Part shown: positions 59,358 through 64,000 of the stretch, one piece after another
How positions within the stretch are numbered: the first letter of the stretch is position 1
Layout of the letters: each line of letters opens with the position of its first letter
Origin: Pseudomonas sp. ATCC 13867
GTDB lineage: Bacteria; Pseudomonadota; Gammaproteobacteria; Pseudomonadales; Pseudomonadaceae
Direction: 5' to 3'
DNA: 64,000 nucleotides
Assembly (NCBI RefSeq): GCF_000349845.1
Contig: NC_020829.1
Span: forward strand, 5,525,001-5,589,000
Translations under genes and position numbers: made by a program
The notes under the pieces: model-generated
The model's input: only the letters and a program-made list of their open reading frames with translations
What the model was told of the DNA's origin: nothing
Database searches by the model: none

Positions 59358-60227
59358 TCACCCCAGCTTCACCGCCTCGAACTTCACCCGCGGATGGGCG
59401 ATGCGGTCCTGGGCGCGCACCAGTTCCAGCTCGTAGCTGCCGCAGGCCTGGGTTTCCAGCAGCACTTCATGCACGGCCGCCGCGCAGAATTCGAAGGCGC
59501 TGCGCAGGTCGTCGCCCAGCAGCAGGCGAGCGAGGAACAGCCCGGAGGTCAGGTCGCCCACACCCACCGGCTGGCGCGGGAAGGCCAGCAGCGGACGGCG
59601 CAGGTGCCAGGTCTCGTCGAGAGTCACCAGCAGCATCTCGAAGGCGTCCGCCGGCTTGCCCGGGTAGTTCAGGTGCTTCACCAGGATCGCCTTCGGACCG
59701 CGCACCAGCAGGCCACGGGCCATCTCGGCGCAGTCTTCCAGGGAAGTCGGCTGGCGGCCGCAGAAGCTGTCCAGCTCCAGCTGGTTCGGACACAGGTAAT
59801 CGGCCACGGCGGCGGCCTCGTGGAGCAGGAATTCGCCGACTTCCGGGGCAACGATGCAGCCCTTCTCCGGATGGCCCATCACCGGGTCGCACAGGTACAC
59901 GGCGCGCGGATTGACCTCGCGGATGCGGCGCACCACTTCGAGGATCGAGCGGCCCTGCGCCGCGCTGCCCAGGTAGCCCGAGAGCACCGCGTCGCAGTTG
60001 CCCAGCTCGCCGATCGCGGCGATGCCGTCCACCAGCGCGGGAATCTGCTCCGGCGGCAGCACCTGGCCGGTCCAGTGGCCATACTGGGTATGGTTGGAGA
60101 ACTGCACGGTGTTCAGCGGCCAGACGTTCACCCCGACGCGTCGCATGGGGAACTCGGCGGCGCTGTTGCCGGCGTGGCCGAAGACGACGTGGGACTGGAT
60201 GGCGAGAACGTGGGGAGTACGCGGCAT
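59358..60227 (-). CDS. pdxY: Pyridoxal kinase PdxY
   Basis: This 289-residue cytosolic kinase phosphorylates pyridoxal in the vitamin B6 salvage pathway. The N terminus ([23 protein letters not shown]) and [23 protein letters not shown] and the anion-hole motif [12 protein letters not shown] are those of PdxY. The ATG at 60227 ([12 protein letters not shown]) is preferred to 60242. Its product serves PLP enzymes such as the two aminotransferases in this window, but that is not a specific link. Confidence 0.94.
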   Translation of the reverse strand: MPRTPHVLAIQSHVVFGHAGNSAAEFPMRRVGVNVWPLNTVQFSNHTQYGHWTGQVLPPEQIPALVDGIAAIGELGNCDAVLSGYLGSAAQGRSILEVVRRIREVNPRAVYLCDPVMGHPEKGCIVAPEVGEFLLHEAAAVADYLCPNQLELDSFCGRQPTSLEDCAEMARGLLVRGPKAILVKHLNYPGKPADAFEMLLVTLDETWHLRRPLLAFPRQPVGVGDLTSGLFLARLLLGDDLRSAFEFCAAAVHEVLLETQACGSYELELVRAQDRIAHPRVKFEAVKLG

Positions 60228-60348
60228 AACGGTGTCCTGCAACAGTAATGGCGCAGTATGGAGCGCAATTCACACCCTGTGAACATCCACCCCTCGCCGC
60301 CCGACGGCGGAGTGAGTAAGCTGGTGCGCCGACCCCGAGGAAGTAGAA

Positions 60349-60825
60349 GTGGACCTGGGCAATCTTTTCGTCTTCATGCTGGTTGTCGCGGCGGCCGCCT
60401 GGTGGTGGCGCACCCACGGCATCCGCGAGCGTGCGCTGGTCCTGGCCAAGCAGCACTGCGCGCGCGAGGGCGTGGAACTGCTCGACGAAGCCGTGGCCCT
60501 GCAACGCATTCGCCTGCGCCGGGATGGCCGCAACCACCTGCGCCTGGCCCGCGAGTACGGTTTCGAGTTCACCGCCACCGGTCAGGAACGTTACGCCGGC
60601 ACCATCCGCATGTTCGGCCAGCACCTGGGCCGCATCGAGCTGGCGCCCTTCCGCATGGAGCCAGAGCCGCGCGCCACGGTTGCACCGGTCGCCACCTTCA
60701 ACCCGGCGGACGACGAGATCGTCGACGCGGTGTTCGACGACACCCCGCCACCGCGTCCCAAGGCCGAGATCGTGCGCCTGGACGAATGGCGCCGCGCGCA
60801 CCAGGACAAGAAAGTCAGCGACTAG
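60349..60825 (+). CDS. DUF3301 family protein
   Basis: A 158-residue protein starting with GTG (VDLGNLFVFMLVVAAAAWWWR), with one N-terminal membrane helix and a conserved soluble domain (ALVLAKQHCAREGVELLDEAVAL ... EYGFEFTATGQERYAGTI). The last 50 residues are acidic and proline-rich. Function unknown. Its end overlaps the convergent gene by 4 bases. The divergent position next to pdxY matches what I recall for PA5516-PA5517. Confidence 0.83.
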   Translation: MDLGNLFVFMLVVAAAAWWWRTHGIRERALVLAKQHCAREGVELLDEAVALQRIRLRRDGRNHLRLAREYGFEFTATGQERYAGTIRMFGQHLGRIELAPFRMEPEPRATVAPVATFNPADDEIVDAVFDDTPPPRPKAEIVRLDEWRRAHQDKKVSD

Positions 60826-61175
60826 AGCTGCGCGCGGATCTTCCGCCAGTCCTTCTCCACCGCCGCCGTCATCGCCCGCCGCAGCAACCGGCAACGCCCA
60901 CGGTGCCAGAGCGAATGGCGCCGCTGCTGGTTACGCCGGCAGGCTTCGAACAGCCAGTCCGGATCGAAGCCATCCCACACTCCCGCCGTCACCCAGGTGT
61001 TCGACCAGACCACCGGTGCCACTTCCAGGCGATAGATGGCATCCAGCTCGTCCACGCTGAATCCGCTGATCGACAGGATGCCCGCGATGGCGGCGCGACC
61101 GCCTTCATCCAGTTCGGTGTCCAGCCAGAGCTCGGACAGCGCCAGCCAGACGGACTCGCGGGCCGGGTCGTTCAT
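60822..61175 (-). CDS. Conserved protein, DUF7079-like
   Basis: A 117-residue soluble protein (NDPARESVWLALSELWLDTEL), mainly helical, with a basic, Trp-rich C-terminal half. The ALSELWLDTEL and VDELDAIYRLEVAPVV segments recall a small family of unknown function (DUF7079, from memory). Its start overlaps the stop of the hydrolase gene by 4 bases, so the two are translationally coupled. Confidence 0.7.
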   Translation of the reverse strand: MNDPARESVWLALSELWLDTELDEGGRAAIAGILSISGFSVDELDAIYRLEVAPVVWSNTWVTAGVWDGFDPDWLFEACRRNQQRRHSLWHRGRCRLLRRAMTAAVEKDWRKIRAQL

Positions 61176-62050
61176 TCGTGGCCCAGCAGGAAGCGCGACA
61201 CGCGCCCGGCGCTGTCATCGGGGAACTCCTGCATGAAGCAGTGCCCGCCATCGACGCATTGCGCGCTGACCGCCGGGTTGCTCGCGCACCAGCGCGCCGC
61301 GGCCTTGGGTACGAAGGGATAGGTGCGTTCGCCGAACAGCACCTGGGTCGGTGTCACCACCTTGTTCAGCGACGACCACAGGCGCTTGGGGAAGGAGGCG
61401 AAGATCTCCGCCTCGCGGCTGGGCCGGCATTTCAGCTCGACGCCGCCGTCCACCGTCTTCATCGCCTGCTCGACATAGGCCCACAGCGCCGCGTCGGTCC
61501 AGCCCTTGAAGATGCCCCGGCCATGCAGGCCGGCATACGCCGCCTCGCGGTCCGGCCACTGGCTGCGCCGCGCGCGGGCCTTCTGCACCATCGTGCGGCG
61601 CTTGTGCAGGCCGAGCACTTCGGAGAGCGCCATCACGCCGATCATCGCCGGGGTGAACAGCACCGGATCGAGCAGCACGGCGCGGCGGAACAGTTGCGGA
61701 TGGCGCCCCAGGATCAGGCTGGTCAGCACACCGCCGAAGCTGTGGCCGCAGGCGTAGTGCGATACCTCGCCGAACCGCCCGCGTCCGGCCTCGAAGGCTT
61801 CCACCGCCATCTCGGCGTTGCGGTTCCAACCGTGGAAACGCCCGCCGTGGTCGCTATCGCCGTGCCCCTGGACATCGCACAGCCAGAGGTCGAAATCCTT
61901 CGCCAGCAGCGCGAGCAGCGGCTCATAGGCACGGCCGCAAAAGCCGTTGCCATGAAGAAAGTGCAACAGCGGCTTGCCGCTGGGCTCGCTGCGCCAACCG
62001 CGCAGGGTGAAACCGGCGGACCCTTCGTGGGTCCAGGACAACAACTGCAT
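61172..62050 (-). CDS. Alpha/beta hydrolase
   Basis: A 292-residue protein of the alpha/beta hydrolase fold with the oxyanion-hole segment LHFLHGNGFCG, nucleophile elbow CGHSFGG (Ser), acidic residue near FGERTYPFVP and catalytic histidine in DGGHCFMQ. It probably cleaves a small ester or thioester, but the substrate is unknown. It forms a two-gene leftward unit with the DUF7079-like gene. Confidence 0.85.
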   Translation of the reverse strand: MQLLSWTHEGSAGFTLRGWRSEPSGKPLLHFLHGNGFCGRAYEPLLALLAKDFDLWLCDVQGHGDSDHGGRFHGWNRNAEMAVEAFEAGRGRFGEVSHYACGHSFGGVLTSLILGRHPQLFRRAVLLDPVLFTPAMIGVMALSEVLGLHKRRTMVQKARARRSQWPDREAAYAGLHGRGIFKGWTDAALWAYVEQAMKTVDGGVELKCRPSREAEIFASFPKRLWSSLNKVVTPTQVLFGERTYPFVPKAAARWCASNPAVSAQCVDGGHCFMQEFPDDSAGRVSRFLLGHE

Positions 62051-62154
62051 GGGCGCGTCTCCGTCAGGACGCCCGCAGTGTAACGAGGCGGCCGGGCGCC
62101 GAACCAGTGCGACAACATGCTATCGTCGCGATCCTAGCTCGACTTGCTTCGAAC

Positions 62155-63918
62155 ATGCCGCTTCCCCGCCCTCTTCGTCTCACCCTGATCAGCCTGCTCC
62201 TGCTGGCCGGCCTGCTGCTGTCGGCGTACTGGGCGGGCGAGCAGGCGCGGCACCGCGCATTGCTCGCCGAGGCGCAGGCGGCCGACGAACAGCTCGACCT
62301 CTACGCCAACTCCCTGCACACGCTGATCGAACGCTTCCGCAGCATTCCGGCGGTGCTCGCCCTCGATCCCGACCTGCGCCGTGCCCTGCAAGGCCCGGTG
62401 ACCGGCGAATTGCAGCACCGGCTCAACCTCAAGCTGCAGGAAATCAACGGCGCGGCACGTTCCTCGACCCTGGAACTGCTGGACCACACCGGCCTCGCCG
62501 TGGCCGCCAGCAACTGGAACCTGCCGGTCAGCTACGTCGGCCACAACTACGGCTTCCGCCCCTACTTCCGCCAGACCATCGCCCAGGGCGCCGGACGTTT
62601 CTACGCGGTCGGCGTGACCAGCGGGATTCCCGGCTACTTCCTGTCCAACGCCCTGCGCGACGACGACGGCCGCTTCCTTGGCGCCATCGTGGTCAAGCTG
62701 GAGTTCCCCGACCTGGAGCGGCAGTGGAGCCAGACCCCGGACGTGGTGCTGGTGAGCGACAGCAAGGGCGTGGTGTTCCTCGCCAACCACCCGCGCTGGC
62801 GCTACCGCGAACTGCTGCCGCTGGACGCCGTGGCCCGCGCCGAGATGGCCGACACCCGCCAATACCACAAGCAGCCGCTCAGCGCGCTGCCGCACCGGAC
62901 GCTGGAAACCCTCGGCGAGCACGCGCGCATGGTCCGCGTCGACGGCCAGGACATCAGCGGCGACTACCTCTGGCAATCGGTCGGGCTGCCGGAAGACGAG
63001 TGGACCCTGCACCTGCTGCGCAATCCCCACGGCGTGCAATCCGACGTCACCAGCGCGCGGTTGGCCGCCGCCGGCGCCTGGCTGGCGCTGGTGTTCCTGG
63101 TGCTCTGGCTGCAGCAACGCCGCCGCCTCGCGCGCCTGCGCCAGCGCAACCAGGAAGAACTGGAGCGTCTGGTCGAACAGCGCACCGCCGCCCTGCGCAC
63201 CGCCCAGGACGGCCTGGTGCAGGCCGCCAAGCTGGCGGCGCTGGGGCAGATGTCCGCCGCGCTGGCCCACGAGATCAACCAGCCGCTCACCGCCCAGCGC
63301 ATGCAACTGGCCAGCGTGCGCCTGCTGCTCGACGCCGGCCGCCAGGACGACGCCCGCACCGCGCTGCTGCGGGTGGATGAACTGCTGGAGCGCATGGCCG
63401 CGCTCACCGGCCACCTGAAGACCTTCGCCCGCAAGACCCCCGGCGGCCTGCGCGAGCGCATCGAACTCGGCCACGTGCTGGATCAGGCGCTACGCCTGCT
63501 CGCCGTGCGCATCCGCGATGAGCAGGTAGACATCCTCCAGCGCCTGGACGAACCGGCCTGGATACTGGGCGATGCGATCCGCCTGGAACAGGTGCTGGTC
63601 AACCTGCTGCGCAACGCCCTGGATGCGCTGGCGGACACCGAGCAGGCGCAGATCACCCTGAGCCTGCGCCGCGAGGGCGACCACTGGTGCCTGGAGGTGG
63701 CCGACAACGGTCCCGGCATCGATGAGGAAAACCTCGCCAGCGTCTTCGACCCCTTCTTCACCACCAAGCCGGTCGGCGAAGGACTGGGGCTCGGGCTGGC
63801 GGTATCCTACGGCATCGTCCACGAACTCGGCGGCCGCCTGAGCGCCGCCAACCAGCCCTCCGGCGGCGCGCTGTTCCGCCTGAGCCTGCCCGCCGCCCCC
63901 GAAGAAAACCGAGCATGA
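62155..63918 (+). CDS. mifS: MifS, DctB-type sensor histidine kinase
   Basis: This 587-residue sensor has two membrane helices (LISLLLLAGLLLSAYWAG and AAGAWLALVFLVLWLQ) bracketing a periplasmic double-Cache domain of about 260 residues, a coiled coil, and a kinase core with the phosphorylated H372 (ALAHEINQPLTAQR), N box, DNGPGI and GLGLGLAVSYGIVHELGG. In P. aeruginosa MifSR controls alpha-ketoglutarate uptake together with RpoN. The identification rests on domain layout and neighbourhood. It overlaps mifR by 4 bases. Confidence 0.85.
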   Translation: MPLPRPLRLTLISLLLLAGLLLSAYWAGEQARHRALLAEAQAADEQLDLYANSLHTLIERFRSIPAVLALDPDLRRALQGPVTGELQHRLNLKLQEINGAARSSTLELLDHTGLAVAASNWNLPVSYVGHNYGFRPYFRQTIAQGAGRFYAVGVTSGIPGYFLSNALRDDDGRFLGAIVVKLEFPDLERQWSQTPDVVLVSDSKGVVFLANHPRWRYRELLPLDAVARAEMADTRQYHKQPLSALPHRTLETLGEHARMVRVDGQDISGDYLWQSVGLPEDEWTLHLLRNPHGVQSDVTSARLAAAGAWLALVFLVLWLQQRRRLARLRQRNQEELERLVEQRTAALRTAQDGLVQAAKLAALGQMSAALAHEINQPLTAQRMQLASVRLLLDAGRQDDARTALLRVDELLERMAALTGHLKTFARKTPGGLRERIELGHVLDQALRLLAVRIRDEQVDILQRLDEPAWILGDAIRLEQVLVNLLRNALDALADTEQAQITLSLRREGDHWCLEVADNGPGIDEENLASVFDPFFTTKPVGEGLGLGLAVSYGIVHELGGRLSAANQPSGGALFRLSLPAAPEENRA

Positions 63919-64000
63919 GCCAGACCATCCTCTTCGTCGACGACGAAGCCGCCATCCGCGACGCCGTGCAGCAATGGCTGCAACTCTCCGGCTTCAACGT
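63915..64000 (+). CDS. mifR: MifR, response regulator, N-terminal fragment
   Basis: Only 28 codons are in the window: MSQTILFVDDEAAIRDAVQQ and so on, the start of a receiver domain with the acidic pair DDE. The ATG overlaps the mifS stop. A sigma-54 activator of the DctD/MifR type is expected, but the effector domain is beyond the right edge. Confidence 0.8.
   Translation, partial: MSQTILFVDDEAAIRDAVQQWLQLSGFN

Overview
The window is 64 kb of GC-rich chromosomal DNA from a Pseudomonas. The evidence is gene order that closely follows recalled P. aeruginosa PAO1 neighbourhoods (a pyruvate carboxylase pair, zwf, a U32 peptidase, uvrD, pdxY, mifSR), a Dnr/NorCB/NosRZDFYL denitrification set of Pseudomonas type, and many copies of the short Pseudomonas REP palindrome. 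NirK in place of NirS, with complete nor and nos genes, would fit the P. nitroreducens / P. citronellolis neighbourhood, but the species is inference. No rRNA, tRNA, CRISPR array, transposase, integrase or phage gene was seen.

Layout. (1) 1-7.3 kb: a leftward amine or omega-amino-acid catabolic cluster (aldehyde dehydrogenase, APC permease, class III aminotransferase, periplasmic binding protein, NCS1 permease) with a divergent LysR regulator. (2) 7.6-10.9 kb: a DUF5924-like membrane protein, a thioesterase, YjdM and a diheme cytochrome c. (3) 11-23 kb: two-subunit pyruvate carboxylase with its divergent LysR regulator, a HexR-like repressor divergent from a glucose-6-phosphate dehydrogenase with a perfect operator-like palindrome between them, a U32 tRNA-hydroxylation protein, a DUF3142 protein and a large exported protein.

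(4) 23-41.8 kb: one uninterrupted denitrification island. It holds nirK-nirV and a Crp/Fnr regulator, the nitrosative repair protein ytfE/dnrN, dnr and dnrP, then leftward norD, norB, norC, norF, norE and nirQ, then rightward cytochrome c551 and nosRZDFYL. Together the products reduce nitrite to nitric oxide, nitrous oxide and dinitrogen; no nitrate reductase gene is present in the window. Two perfect Anr/Dnr boxes (TTGAT-N4-ATCAA) lie before norC and between nirQ and the cytochrome gene, a one-mismatch box precedes ytfE, and a weaker one precedes nirK. The island appears to sit between two backbone genes that I recall as neighbours in PAO1.

(5) 41.8-47 kb: a membrane GGDEF/EAL protein divergent from uvrD. 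(6) 47-64 kb: a block resembling PAO1 PA5529 to PA5511. It contains two CPA2 antiporters, a Tim44-like protein, a SUKH-family protein, a small lipoprotein, a GntR-controlled cluster (two dehydrogenases, a class III aminotransferase, a glutamine-synthetase-like ligase, a thioesterase) with paired operators, pdxY, small conserved proteins, an alpha/beta hydrolase, mifS and the first codons of mifR.

Most of the content is recognisable. The parts most worth a second look are the compact regulation of the denitrification island, the two Crp/Fnr regulators with different recognition helices, the GntR operator pair spaced 63 bp apart, and a REP subfamily carrying a precise 14-nt insertion.
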